Origin: Aphidius gifuensis
Taxonomy: Eukaryota > Arthropoda > Insecta > Hymenoptera > Braconidae
DNA: 64,000 bases
Direction of reading: 5' to 3'
Assembly (NCBI RefSeq): GCF_014905175.1
Contig: NC_057789.1
Span: 21,510,555-21,574,554 of the forward strand
The notes under the pieces were generated by a model. The model had not been told where the DNA came from, made no database searches, and saw only the letters and a program-made list of their open reading frames with translations. Below, in pieces: positions 41,408 to 53,700 of the stretch. Each line of letters begins with the position of its first letter. The stretch's first letter is position 1. The translations under genes and the position numbers were made by a program.

Positions 41408-43269
41408 TTAATTGATCCAGAACCAGTGTTTGGATGCTGTTGATATTTTCACGATTTTCTCGGTGTACTTTTTTAACACATGGAGTTTCAAATGAGCTAC
41501 TTCTTTCTTATTCAAATTAATATTACCAGTGATCATTTTACCAGCTTTTAATTTTTGTGGAATTGAGTCTTCCACATATCTCATTGCTACACTGTCGGAT
41601 TTCCATTTGAATTGTCTCTTCAGCATTGAAATGTTAGCTTCAGCATCAGCATAAAGTGTAGCACCAATTCGTCGAAACGAATGTCCAGTATAACAACTTG
41701 GATCTTTCAGTTTTAAATAACTTGCTATCAAATGTGGCATTTTACCAATCGTATTTATACCAATATTTTGGTTTGCACATTTCCCTTTGTTATATTAAAA
41801 AAAAAAAACGTTCACTTGTTGCATTATCAGGTCTTAATTTCAGATATTTATCAACATAATTCACAAACTTATCATGTATTGTGAATAATTGAGGAGCTAT
41901 GTTTTTCTTTTTAACGATATTCACCACTATTATACCTCTTTCTTTTTTAATGTCAGATACTTTGAATTCTGTCAGCTCTGCTCTTCTTAATCCACCACAA
42001 ATGCCAAATTTCATGGCAACCTGAAATTAAGGCGGTATGTAAATCCCAAAGTAGGACGACTCTTTGGGTGCAAAGGGGCACTCTGATAACCATAGTTCAA
42101 AAAAATGATAAGCGCCCCCAATGTCTAAAATTTTTATACTTTACTGCCGCGTCTTTAGAAGTATGAGTGCTGGCGGCTCGTATTTGCACACACTAATCTA
42201 CTTCAGCAGATTTTCAATGCTTCACCCGGTACTTTTTGACTTTAAATTTTCGTCTTAAATAATTAATAACTTTTAAAATCCGTAGTAGAAATCAATGATT
42301 TTTTTTTTATTATCTTCGTAATTTAAAAAAGTATAAGCTGTAGTAAAATAAAGGTTTTCTGTGAGAGCGTTTTTTCAATAAAAGAGAAAACATGCCGATA
42401 CTTCCTATACATGTGTAAAAAGTGTTAATTGTTGTCGACTTTGACCCTAATTATCTCACTTAAATCGTGGTAGAAAATTACAAAAAAATTTGATGAAATA
42501 GATCTTTATTTCACTTAAAAAATAAGCCTCTTTTGATCAAAATCTGTGAGAGGGAATTTTTTTCCAATATTTTGACATACCGCCTTAATAAATATATAAA
42601 TTACAATTATTTATCTACCTTTTCTTGTCATAATCTATTTTTTTTTTTTTTTCTGAATTAGTGAACTTACTTTCATTGCTAGGTATTCACTATCTGGTGC
42701 TGACAGTAAAAATTTTTCAATATCCTGTGCAGAAAATTGTTTAGATTTTTTAACTCGTTGATCAGTTGTTGACTTCTTTAAAGATTTTAAAAACATTTTA
42801 AAAACATTTTTAATAAATTATATGATGATATGCCAATACCATCATATGTTTGTACTGTAGATCTTAACATGGAATATTTACTCCACTAGCTTGATGATGC
42901 AAATGATGCTTTTAATTCTTTGAAATAAATTAACAAATAATTTTCAATCATTTCACAATATTTTTTTATTCAATATTTCTGATATTCAACGTCATATTCT
43001 TCTCTTGAAATTGTTGGTAATAATTCAATTTTAATCATTTTAACTGCATCCATTATTTCTTGTGGTGTACAGTTATCATTATCATCATCTTCTTGAACAT
43101 TATCAAGTGTTCTTTGTGATACACTGTTTGTTTTACCACTTATTTCATCAACACATTTGTTTACATCACACCTTTTTTTATTTTTTTGTTTGTATATCAT
43201 TTCACTTGTGTTTGAGTCATCACTACTGTATTCACTACTTTTTTCAGTTATAGTATTCATTTTAATCAA
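41408..43269 (-). pseudogene. Crypton-like tyrosine recombinase gene with one intron
   Basis: Minus-strand segments in order: 43269-42970 (ATG, acidic N-terminus ending REEYDVEYQKY), a shifted continuation to 42670 (CEMIENYLLIYFKELKASFA, YSMLRSTVQTYDG, KSKQFSAQDIEKFLLSAPDS, EYLAMK), intron 42669-42018 (GTAAGT donor, TTTCAG acceptor), then VAMKFGICGGLRRAELTEF and, after a shift at an A-run near 41805, CYTGHSFRRIGATLYADAEA, WKSDSVAMRYVEDSI and the stop at 41408. R in GLRRAEL, H and R in HSFRR, and Y in MRYVED are the R-H-R-Y catalytic set of tyrosine recombinases. Insect proteins of this kind derive from Crypton transposons. Two frame breaks (near 42965, with a small tandem duplication, and 41805) suggest recent decay or sequencing slips. 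Confidence 0.75.
42031..42584. mobile_element. 554-bp MITE, TTAA target, inside the recombinase intron
   Basis: GGCGGTATGT at the left and ACATACCGCC at the right are perfect inverses, with TTAA on both sides (42027-42030, 42585-42588). TTAA duplication is the piggyBac signature. Related copies are at 29161-29434 and 30101-30789, and a fragment with AAGTTGTCAACTTTGACACC is at 32264. Confidence 0.85.
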
Positions 43270-43820
43270 TACAGCTATTTTTCATAACCAGTATCAATTT
43301 TTTTTTTATAAACAACATCAACAAGTTGCAACAGGTCCAAGCATGTCAAATATTACGTCAACTGATACACACACAGTAACGCATACACAAAATGCAGTCA
43401 GATGAAATGGAATAACTGAAGTTGTATCACATCAGATGGATCAACCTCATAATTCTAATTATGTTATAAGAAAAACTAACTCTAGTGATTAAAAATACCT
43501 AGGAAAGCAACATAGTAGCCTAAATAAAACAACTTAGTAGCCTGGGGACATTGGGAGTGCGTGTTAACCGAAAGATAGGGTAAAGTATCACTTTGTGAAC
43601 GCAAACGCATGGAATAAAGTGGAGTGAAATATGCCTCAGTGAAGAAAAAATTATTATTTTTTTTTTTTACAGTTAAAGTAATTGAATTTGTATTGAAATT
43701 TCAATTTCTATATATAAAATTATACGTTATGTTATATAGCGGTAAAATTTTCAATAAATTTAGTATAATTATCTAATTTTTATTTTCTTGTGTCTTTTTT
43801 TCAACATAATCAACAATTAA
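43270..43820. other. Spacer with a short coding-like stretch
   Basis: At 43315-43490 a plus-strand frame reads QQVATGPSMSNITSTDTHTV, then after a stop GITEVVSHQMDQPHNSNYVI. It looks like a decayed exon of a low-complexity host protein, unidentified. The rest is AT-rich. Confidence 0.3.
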
Positions 43821-45175
43821 TTATTCATATTCAACTTGTGTGTTAGCCGTATTACGTTCGAATGTAACCCATATTTCTAATTGCCTTTCACGATTTCGTA
43901 ATATTTCTGCTGCTTTTTCAATAAATTTATAAGTTATACCTGTGAATGTACCGTTTAAGTTTTCCATGTCTGGTAAATTTTTAAGAACTTTAACGACTGA
44001 CTCATCAGTAATTTTATTGCAACATGGTAAACCTAAATTTCTCATGTTTTTAAACAATCTAATTTAGAAGTGAGTGGTGTTATTAAAGCCGCAAAACTCG
44101 AAACACTTTAAATTATTCGTCTTTGTACATGCAACGATACCAGCATCGGTTAGAAATGTACATGATAAATGTAGTGTGTGTAATCGTTCCATAGTATTAG
44201 CAATATTGTATATACCGTCATCTGTAATTGGCCAATTGATAATTTTTAATACATCGATATCTTCAAAGATCTTCTTGGCATCAAATTTATCACTGATACC
44301 AGCATCGTCACGAATGAATCCTATTGTTTTAAAATTGTTTAAATAGTCACGTAAATTTTCTTAAGGCCTTTAGTTGAGGAACCACCTGCAAGAAAAATAA
44401 TTTACGTGGAAAACTTATGTATAGTCCATTAGATAAGATATATGTATAAAGTTGAAGTTATATATACACTAGTCACTTCATTTATAGAACAAGCGTTTTT
44501 AAAAATGAATATAGTCCAATTTGATATGGTGAGATCAGTCAATGTATCAGCAACGTTCAACAATGATTCAATTGAATTTCAAGGTACTACTGGAAATCTA
44601 CCTGTTAAACAATCATGTAATATAATTTTTAATACTTTTAGTTTAGAAAGATTTGTAAATGCATTATCAAATCTTGCACTACAATAATTAATCTCGTGGA
44701 TCTCCGGGTTTTCTTGGAGTTGACTCTTATTTGAAGTTTTTCGTGATTTGGACAATATTCATTAATAACTGGTAGTATATTACATTCAGAATAGACTTAC
44801 AAGTCTAATTCTCGCGAATAATAGCCACATTTATAAAGCAGTGATTTTCAAAAATTGAATTGTCCATGGAGTGTTGGACAATTTTTCTCTAAAAAATGTG
44901 GATTCTCATCATATCGCCAATAAGTGAAATCAAGTATTTTAAGATTAAACCAAGCATCATCAAGGGCTCTTTTCCATTTTTTGCATACTAAAAAAAATAA
45001 AATTATTGTTATTACTTAATAATTTTTTAAATTAAATCAAATGAATCATTTTACCTAATGCAATTTTTGGTCTTTCACATACTGGCAGATACATGAATAT
45101 TTCAGCCAGGCAATCATCATTAACACGCTCCATTATCATCCTATTTTTGGTGTATGAATCATTATCACTCATCAT
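43821..45175 (-). pseudogene. F-box/leucine-rich-repeat protein, degraded
   Basis: Exon 1 (45175-45055) starts MMSDNDSYTKNRMIMERVND and contains the F-box core NDDCLAEIFMYLPVCERPKI, ending at a GTAAAA donor. A 68-bp intron ends in TTTTTTTTAG. Exon 2 (44987 onward) joins in phase to give VCKKWKRALDDAWFNLKILD, then leucine-rich-repeat segments: LSKLKVLKIILHDC, LTDLTISNWTIF, RLHTLHLSCTFLTDAGIVAC and NLGLPCCNKITDESVVKVL, ending IWVTFERNTANTQVEYE. F-box/LRR proteins bring substrates to SCF ubiquitin ligases. Stops near 44830, 44590 and 44063 and frame changes make it a pseudogene. Confidence 0.65.
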
Positions 45176-45899
45176 GGTGATTGTATATTTAAAAGAAATA
45201 ATCAACATTTATATTTTGAAAAAATCATTTAATATTTAATCTAAAAAGGATGGGGTGACTGTACTACAGTTATTTATTAGACAATCCATAATTGCCCTGT
45301 AAAAAAACCCTGCCTCATATATATAATTAACTAACCCTGTTTATCCTGCTCACTTAAGATACATTAGAAAGGTAGGGGGATAATTAGCGTAATGTAAGGA
45401 GAGGTAAAAAAGAACCTGAAATATACGCGAAAATAGTGCACCAATTTAATACAAATAATTTATAAAAGTTAAGTCAGAACACATGATATAATGTTAAACA
45501 AATTTATTTATAAATTACCACAACTTTACCAATGATATGTATGCTGAGTAACGGCTAGTTAATATTGGGCCTGACGTGGACCTTGATTGTGCACGTGACC
45601 TTGGTTTGTCGCTGACTCGTTACAGTAATTATTTTATCACAGATACAATATTTATCTTGCTCTTTACATACATTTATGTAGATATTATGAAAAAAATATT
45701 ATATAAATGTATCTGTGTACAATTTAAGACGGATACATACAATAAATTTAAGCTCTCGTTCTAACACTAAATTTACACTAAAATGCTACGGTAGGATCAC
45801 TTTCGTGGCGTGAAACTTAACAGCAATAATACACTTTGCTACGTATTGGCGATTGATACCAAGATACAAATTTGGACCATGTGGTCGTTATTTTACTTT

Positions 45900-47220
45900 T
45901 AATCTTATTAATAAAATGAAGTGGCGAGATACTGGTAACCATTTTTCTCCAAAACTACTAGACCTATTCACTTTATTTTTTTTTCCATACAATCTTTTTG
46001 TCGGAAGACGAACGTATCGCCTATTATATTCATGTCAGGATGCATCCTTGTTTTACAGGAAGTGACAAGAATTTCACCATGTGAGCAATTGATATTGTTA
46101 TTATTATTATTTAAATACTATATATATACAAATGAATGTATTTAACTACTGTAAAATATTAACACTGTGTAATAATATCAGTAATAATAACCCTGTGAGT
46201 AATGAGTTTTTACCTGATTTTCGAACGATACGATTAAAACTCATTGCTCACAGGGTTTTTTTCACATAATTTTCAAATGATACGAATAAAAAAACCCTGT
46301 GAGCAATTACTTTTCACCTGATTTTCGAATAATACGATTGAAATTCATTGCTCACAGAGTTCTTTTCACATAATTTTCAAATGATACGAATAGAACCCTG
46401 TGAGCAATAAGCTTTATTCGTAAAATTTAAAAATCAAATAAAAAGAACTCTGTAAGCAATGAGTTTGTTCATATATTTTGAAAATAGGTCAAAATAACCC
46501 TGTGAGCAATATTTAATGTTATTAAATTATTTATCATTATTATTATTTTTATTATTATTATTTTATATAACAAAAAATAAATGAACAAATACTGATGTTT
46601 GTTGATATGTTGCTATGTATAAAATAATTCAAATACTATTTTAAAATTTATAACATTTACTTCTAATATAAATGAGTGTTTTTGATTTTTTTATATGAGG
46701 TGATCATTGTAGTTTATATATATATGTCTAGGTAAGTTTTATCGTTTTATTAATAAAATATAATGATAATTAATATAATTATAAAAAATTAGTATGGGAA
46801 AAAGAAAAATAATTGGAAAATCATCATATTCTTCTATAAAAAAAAAAAAGTTCAAAAAAAATAACGATAAACAGAAAAGCTAATGATGAGGACAGTGATG
46901 ATGATGATGATGATAATGATATCCCTGAAGTTTACAGTAGTGAATGAACCAGACAAAGAAATTTTCGAAAAAATTTAAAAAAGATAGCATTTTCCTATAA
47001 TCAAGAATATGACTATGAATTCGAAAATAATATTTCAATTGGATTAATGGATAATGAATGTACTTCTTGCAAAGCATTAAAATACAAAAAAGAAACAAGT
47101 GGTTTATGTTATGCAAATGGTAAAATTAAATTGCCAGCAATAAGAAGTCCAATTGAACTATTGTAATCATATTTGATTGCTGAACTGACGAGGCCGGCGA
47201 AGCCGGGTAACATCTGCTAG
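45900..47220 (+). mobile_element. Helitron remnant with 3' hairpin and CTAG end
   Basis: The 3' end has CCGGCGAAGCCGG (a 5-bp GC stem), then GTAACATCTG and CTAG at 47217-47220 followed by T, the standard Helitron 3' structure. Just upstream a plus-strand frame (about 46890-47165) has an acidic DEDSDDDDDDNDIPEVYSSE stretch and MDNECTSCKALKYKKETSGL with GKIKLPAIRSP, the cysteine-containing N-terminal segment typical of Helitron helicase proteins. CTCCAAAACTACTAGACC near 45947 resembles a common internal motif near Helitron 5' ends. The 5' terminus is estimated only. Confidence 0.7.
46186..46515. repeat. Alternating inverted copies of ACCCTGTGAGCAATGAG
   Basis: Seven copies of a CCCTGTGAGCAAT motif or its inverse (ATTGCTCACAGGG) lie at about 46190, 46235, 46292, 46345, 46393, 46446 and 46497, with spacers of 30-45 bases that also repeat (ATTTTCGAA(C/T)(G/A)ATACGA). 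Alternation of orientation would form successive hairpins. Confidence 0.85.
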
Positions 47221-47592
47221 TATAATTAATAAAATTTAGCCAACAATCGTGGTTAAAAAAAACCAATCGATAATAATTATTTCAGTGATTTGTAGTTTTT
47301 AAATGAATGAATAAATTGGCAAAAATTAGAAACAATTATTGACCATGCGGTCTGACGATATTCCAACGTAATATTGTCGTATTTAAAACACTTTTTAGCT
47401 AATAAATTATATAACTAAATGTTATATAAAATTACAATAATTTGCTAACAAATCAATCAAATAAAATAATAGAATAAAATAACTTACGATTTTCGGCTGA
47501 TGAATATGAAAAATATTCTAAGACCTTTAAAGCAAATAATAAAGCAGTTAAAGCTCGAAGAGCTGGTGGTCACGGGATCAGATATTTAAAAA

Positions 47593-47726
47593 AAAGTTAG
47601 AGTTTCTACGTAAGACAGATATTTTTGTTGCAGCTTTTCAAAGAGATGGTACTCTTGATGTATAATCAAATGTTTTAAATTTTTTCATACACATATAACT
47701 TTATAAAAAGTTAGTGGTGAGCAAAG
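47593..47726 (+). other. Short coding-like fragment
   Basis: KKLEFLRKTDIFVAAFQRD followed by GTLDV and a stop (47593-47664), in plus orientation directly after the degenerate LTR. Too short to identify. Confidence 0.3.
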
Positions 47727-48198
47727 TTAACATAATCTTGATGACAAATCTAGTGTTCTAATTGTTTTCAGAGAATTAATTCCAATAATAAATGCTTCAT
47801 TGGTTGTATTATCTAATGCCAAATAAAGTAACTTTGTGTTATTTCTCAGGTAATCTAAAACATGTTCTTCATCGATATAAAAGAAATTTTGAATATTTAA
47901 AGTCTCCAAATATTTTAATTAACGGAATTTGTTTAAAATATTATTATTAAATATAGACGCATTTTTCGAATGGAGAACTTGTAAATTATGTGATGAAAAA
48001 GTTGTTACCGTTACATTATGAAAATAAACTCCTTCCATATGTAAACATTTTAATTGTGGTAAACTCCAATGCAATGGAACTACGTCTTCTTCAATAAAAC
48101 AATCATTAAGGTTGAGATAAACAAGTACGTTTTTTTTCAATATAGCATTAAAAAAATCATGTGAAATAGAAGTTTTATTGATTGTTAGTGAAGTAAGC
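47727..48198 (-). pseudogene. Leucine-rich-repeat fragment (F-box/LRR type)
   Basis: A minus-strand frame continuous but for one TAA near 47922: RLTSLTINKTSISHDFFNAI, VLVYLNLNDCFIEEDVV, LPQLKCLHMEGVYFHNVTV, LKYLETLNIQNFFYIDEEHV, KLLYLALDNTTNEAFIIGIN and SLKTIRTLDLSS. The LxxLxL spacing of about 25 residues is that of an LRR. It lacks an F-box and differs in sequence from the gene at 43821-45175, but style and location suggest a related family member. Confidence 0.55.
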
Positions 48199-48555
48199 CT
48201 CGTTAAGGGGAAGCTATACTTTTTCGGTCGGTAACATTTTTCAACAATGTTTTTTATGCATAAAATATTGACAGATCAGAATCAATTTTTGTTTATTCAT
48301 ATATAATAATGAAACGAAGGTCCTGATGGTTTTAATTTTTTTTTTTTTATTAATTTTTTTTTCACATTTGCGATTTTTATAAGGGTTTTTTTTTATAAAA
48401 AAAAAAAAAAATTAATGATTATGAAACTTTGATTACATCTAAAATGTCTTTATCAAGGTCTTGATGGCGCTACTTTTATCAATTTTGTTTTTTTTCAACT
48501 TAATATTACCGTTTTCTTCTCACTGTCACTCATAGTATTTGCGTCGGTAATTGAG
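48199..48555. other. AT-rich spacer
   Basis: Poly-T and poly-A runs; no gene or repeat recognised. Confidence 0.4.
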
Positions 48556-48559
48556 TTTA

Positions 48560-48800
48560 CAGATATTGCTCACAGCATAGTGCCATGGCTCAAAGTATAC
48601 TTCTACTAACAATGCTCATAATAATGCTCATAGTATCGCTTAAAGTATGCTCACAGTATAATGCTCATAGTAATGCTCACAGTATAATGCTCATAGTAAT
48701 GCTCACAGTATAATGCTCTTAGTATCGCTTGAAGTGTGCTCACAGCATAATGCTCATAGTATTGCTCAAAGTGTGTTGCTCGCAGTGCTATCACATTTTT
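48560..48800. repeat. Minisatellite of AATGCTCATAGT/AATGCTCACAGTAT units
   Basis: About 15 short units such as TAATGCTCATAGTAATGCTC and ACAGTATAATGCTCATAGTA. Open frames here are produced by the repeat. Confidence 0.85.
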
Positions 48801-48966
48801 CAGTGTAAGAGCTCCTGACGGCTTACAGTAACAGTACTCTTTCAACAATAGTGTACCGTTAATTAGTTATGGCGAAGTCGTAGGGGGGAAAAAATTCATC
48901 TTTGAAGTTCGTTTTTTTTTTTTTTTTTTGGTCAATTTGTGCAGCAACGCGTTACTAAGCAGATCT

Positions 48967-50136
48967 TGCTCGTGTATATGTATATACGTATATGTATATA
49001 TATTTGAATATAATTGTTCAATTAGTTTCTGTTGAACTATATATTATTATATAATTCTATACAAATATTAGAATTATTGTTAATTTTATTTTACACAAAC
49101 ACCGCACTATCACTTTGTAATAAGTTTATAATGAATACATTATATTTTTTAATTGTTAGTTTAATTATTATTTTTGCAAGAATGTAATGCTGTCACTTTA
49201 TATTTAATTAATTTATATTATTTGAATATAATTTTTCAAATTGTTTATAGTATAATAAAATAGATACTTGTATGTGTATTTATATTATACGTGTGTAAGT
49301 TACACAAATGTACGCACTTGTCACTTGGTTAAATTAAATTAATTCACTTAATTTGTATATTTATTTATTGTTTTTTGATAAAATATAACTATTTTATTTA
49401 ATTTATTGAATCTAAATGTCCCTGGTTTCGGCACCAAAAAATGTTGGATATATTGCCCGTTAAGGGATTTATATCTGGTAATGAAGTATAGGATACGTAA
49501 TTTAAATAATTAACACAATAATAATTTTTATATTTTTTATCGTTTAATTTTAATTTTCATTATTTAAAAATTATTATTTAAATTTATATTATTATTTAAT
49601 TTATTTATTAAATCAGTTTAAATTTATTTATTAACTTGTGAATTTATTTAAGTTGATTTTTTGTAAGAGCAAGTGACAAGAGAGAGTTCGGTAAGCTACG
49701 GGATTGCGAGTGCAAGTGATGCTAGAAAAAAGGTCCAGGACGCTAACCAGTTTCTGGGCCTTAGTAATGAAAAATCTGGAAAATTCTAGAAGGCCAAACG
49801 ACGCTTGTATAACCAAGCGTCGCGGTTGGAACAAAACTTCCAAAATGTTTTTACACATATTTGATGGTATTCCTCGAAAGACTGGGTGGTCTTCGAGGTC
49901 AGCGGCCTAATCCTCATGGTCCTCAAACTGCAACATTTTTCTAATGGCAAACGTTGTCAGTTTGAGGGATTAGTCGGCATCGACTCGTGCCGTCAGAGGA
50001 TTAGACACGCTAGCTCAATGTGTTGTACGTTTTACTTTTTATTTTATTTTACATTTTCAAACTTATTTTTTCTCAAATAAATTTTATCTTTTTCCTTCTC
50101 TCTCTCTTCTCACTTACCTCTCTTTCCGACGGAACA
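48967..50136 (-). repeat. 3' LTR of the BEL/Pao element
   Basis: About 1.17 kb, the same as 57146-58317 apart from scattered substitutions and one small replacement (CGCGGTTGGAA versus CGCTTGGACCCG). On the minus strand it starts TGTTCCGTCGGAAAGAG. It contains a 9-bp perfect hairpin CGACGCTTG-TATAAC-CAAGCGTCG at 49799-49822. The outer end is placed at TGCTCGTGTATATG. Confidence 0.9.
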
Positions 50137-50150
50137 TACTCCCCCCGTTG
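50137..50150 (-). other. Polypurine tract
   Basis: On the minus strand AACGGGGGGAGTA immediately precedes the TGTTCC start of the 3' LTR. Confidence 0.8.
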
Positions 50151-50774
50151 AGAGAGTACACGATCAACTCAAATATTGCATTTAAAATTACTTATTCAAT
50201 AGTTGATACATGATGATAAAAAATATTTTTATATTTGATAATTTGATATAATAATTATCAGTGTAAGTGCGATGTGCTTGTGCACCCATGGCATCGTCTT
50301 TTTGAGTGTACCCGATTCCGTAAAAGGCTCAGGGAAACCATGGTAAAACCTGGCCAGTACACTATCTTATATTCCTAATATATTAATTACAAACATATTA
50401 TAATAAATCGAATTATGACAATCGATAGTTTAAAAATTGAAAATATAATCAAATTAAAATTTAGAAAATTGGTTATGTAGAAAAATTGAAAAGATAATTA
50501 TTCTAATTATTAATTAAACTTCAGAAAATCGAAAATCTAATTGATTAAATTATTGACCTATAACGTTAGTTTAAAATATCATGATTCTAGATTGAAATAA
50601 TTACATAGTAATATGATCAATTAAATTTAGCATATTATACAGAAAATATCCTAATTATTATTATTATTATCATTATATATATATATTTTTTTTTTTTTAA
50701 TTTTAATTTAATATGTACTGGTTCCAATTCCTCCTGTAACAGATTACATAATAAAAAGACACAAATATTGATAA
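50151..50774. other. Untranslated spacer between pol and 3' LTR
   Basis: Internal part of the BEL/Pao element with no ORF; AT-rich, including an AT dinucleotide run near 50680. Within this 620 bp I see no extra gene such as env. Confidence 0.6.
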
Positions 50775-53700
50775 TTATTGGTTCGGAACTGGTGTGACGT
50801 CATTGAATGGCAGCGGGCACAGTAATGTGACTGATCTGGTGTAGGTCCCATTGGCCGTCTTCACGACTGCGGTTCTGACTACTTGGTCAGCTCCGGGATA
50901 TACCTCGATCACTCGTCCAAGTGGCCAACTAGTACACGGAGCATTTTTCTCCACCAGGAGGACCATTTCGCCAACTTTAATGTTAGCGGTGTCCTTAGCC
51001 CATTTATGACGTTTCTGTAACTCGTGTAAATATTCAATATGCCAACGAGCCCAGAAATGTTGTTTCATCTTGGTAATATGTTCCCAAAATGATAATCTAT
51101 TGGTGGGTGTATCAGTGTAATCTTGTTCCGGCAAGTTTCGAATAGGTTCACCGATTAGAATATGTGCAGGTGTAAGGACATTAAGGTCATTTGGATCAGA
51201 GGACATCTGTGTGAGAGGTCTTGAATTTAAAATACCTTCAACCTCAGTGGTGAAGGTGGTGAATACTTCATATGTGAAAAGTGATTCACCTACTACCCGT
51301 TTGAGATGATGTTTAAATAATTTTACTGTGGATTCCCACAGTCCCCCTTGATGAGGTGATAATGGTGGAATAAAATTCCATGATATTCTTGGTATATGTG
51401 ACGCTGCAAAGTTATTTACCAGATGTTGATGCTCATCAGAATTTAGTAAATTATATAATTCTTTTAATTGATTTTTCGCACCGATAAAATTGGTACCGTT
51501 ATCTGAATAAATTTTAACAGGGGTACCGCGTCTTGCAATGAATCGCCGCAACGCTCCTAAAAAACCTTCAGTTGTTAGGTCACTAACTACTTCTAAGTGT
51601 ACTGCCTTTACGGACATACACACAAAGACACATACATATATTTTTATTTTAGTGGTATTACGGAATTTTTTCTCTTTTATGAAAAATGGACCGCAATAGT
51701 CAATACCGACATTTTTAAATACATTTCGAGCATTGACTCGATCTTCTGGCAGGTCAGCCATTTTGAATTTTTCTGCTTCAGCTATAAAGCGGAAACAAGT
51801 CATGCACTTGCGTATGACTTGGCGTACTTGATTTCTTCCATCAAGTACCCAAAAACGTTGACGCATGGCATTTAAGGTAGTTTGTATACCTGAGTGTAAT
51901 TGTCTAAAATGAATGTCTTTTATAATTAAGTCAGTGAAATAATTTTTAGACGGTAATAAAATAGGATGTTTTTGATTATAGGAAATTTTAGCTCGTTTTA
52001 AACGCCCACCTACGCGTAGTAGGCCTTTCTCGTCGAGAAATGGACATAGATTATTAAATCGTGTAGTTTTACTTTGAATTTGCGAGCTAAAAATTTTAAT
52101 TTCCGTCTCAAAATATACACCTTGAATCCAGATTAAAAGCTCATGCTCAGCTTGAGCAATCTCTTGACTTGATAAAAATTTATTTTGAAGTATTTCAGAT
52201 GATTTGTCATCTGTTTTAGAACAGCGTATTTTTAAGGCGAAGATAAACCTTCGTACATACGCATATGTTCTTAATAATTTTTGATAAGTCGAGCAATTTT
52301 TTATTAAGGTATTGATTATGGAAAAATGTTGCTCAGAAATAATTAAGCAAACATTTTTCTTGTATTCTAAATTAGTTTTATCGAGAATTTCAATGGGCTC
52401 AGGCCATTGGGCTTCAACTTCTTGAAGCCAAGAAGGACCAAAACTCCATTGTTTGTTGGCGACTAATGCTTGAGGCAGCTGACCTCGTGATAGAGCGTCA
52501 GCTGGATTGTCCTCAGATTTTACGTGTCGCCAACAAGCTTTTTCAGACAATTCTTGAATATTAGCTACTCGATTGGCAACGTAAACATTTAATAGGTTAG
52601 GCGGAGTTTTCAACCAATGTAAAACAACAGTAGAGTCACACCAAAAAATTATTTTTGACGGTACAAAATTGAAAGAGCTTGAAGCTTCTTTATATAGTTG
52701 AGTCAATACTTGAGCTCCACAAAGCTCAAGGCGAGGTATGGTTATTTGTTTTATAGGAGCGACTCTAGATTTGGCGCATAACAATCTACAATGTATAGAC
52801 TGGTCTGTTAAAGTCGTTCTTATAAAAAGGCATGCACCATAACCTATGTTACTGGCATCGCAAAAACCATGTACTTGAACGTCACAACCAATGTCGGTTA
52901 AAATATGACGATCAAAGGAAATGTTATTTAGATATTTTAATTCGTCAACAAAAATTTGCCAAGACGTATATATATGAATGGGGACGGATTCATCCCAATC
53001 AACCTTAGCCTGCCATATTTCTTGCATAATCTTTTTTGCGTGCAAGACGACTGGCCCGACTAGTCCCAAGGGATCATATATTCTTGCAATTTCGGACAGA
53101 ATATTTCTTTTAGTAATTTTTTCTGGCATTACAATAGATTTTACTGAGTATTTAATTATATCAAATTTTGCTTCCCATGAAATACCAAGAGTTTTTAAGG
53201 TACAATTTTTATCGAGTAAAAAATTAGAATTAACATTGACATTAGATAAATCTGCTATTAATTTTGGTTCATTAGAAGCCCACTGGCGTATATTGAATTG
53301 ACCACGTTTTAATAATTTAACAATTTCATCACGAAGCTGACGCGTTTCTGATATATTACTTGCACCTGTCAAAAGATCGTCAACATACAAGTCGTTTTTT
53401 AGAATATGCGCAGCACGTGGAAAATGATTTGCTTCATCATCAGCTAATTGATGAATGGTACGGATAGCCAAAAATGGAGACGAGGTTACACCAAAAGTTA
53501 CTGTATTTAATTCAAAAGTTTTAATTTGATCGCCCACACGCCAAAGTATTCTTTGGTATGCTCGATCGTCTTTATGTAATAGAATTTGACGATACATTTT
53601 TTCAATGTCAGCTGTAAGGACATATTTATGGGAGCGAAATTTGAGCAATTGAGTAAAGATGGTATTTTGAATAGTAGGACCTGTCATTAAAATATCATTA

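Larger units (their letters stand above)
45252..47590 (-). repeat. Degenerate LTR related to 2763-4490, split by a Helitron
   Basis: The left part (45252-45890) matches the Gypsy-like LTR through TTATTTATTAGACA, CCCTGTTTATCCTGCTCA, ACATTAGAA(A/G)GGTAGGG and AATGTA(A/G)GGAGAGGTAAAAA. The right part (47221-47585) matches through GACCATGCGGTC, AACTAAATGTTA, AATAACTTAC and AAATATTCTAAG...AAGAGCTGGTG. The middle 1.3 kb is foreign and ends in a Helitron terminus. It is probably a solo or truncated LTR. Confidence 0.65.

Noticed and set aside
46186..46515. Regularly spaced repeats considered as a CRISPR array
   Set aside because: Copies alternate in orientation, spacers are themselves repeated, and the context is eukaryotic.
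49704..49910. Plus-strand ORF in the 3' LTR, with a counterpart at 57883-58125
   Set aside because: It exists twice only because the LTR is duplicated; the two translations diverge by a frame change and it is antisense to the element.
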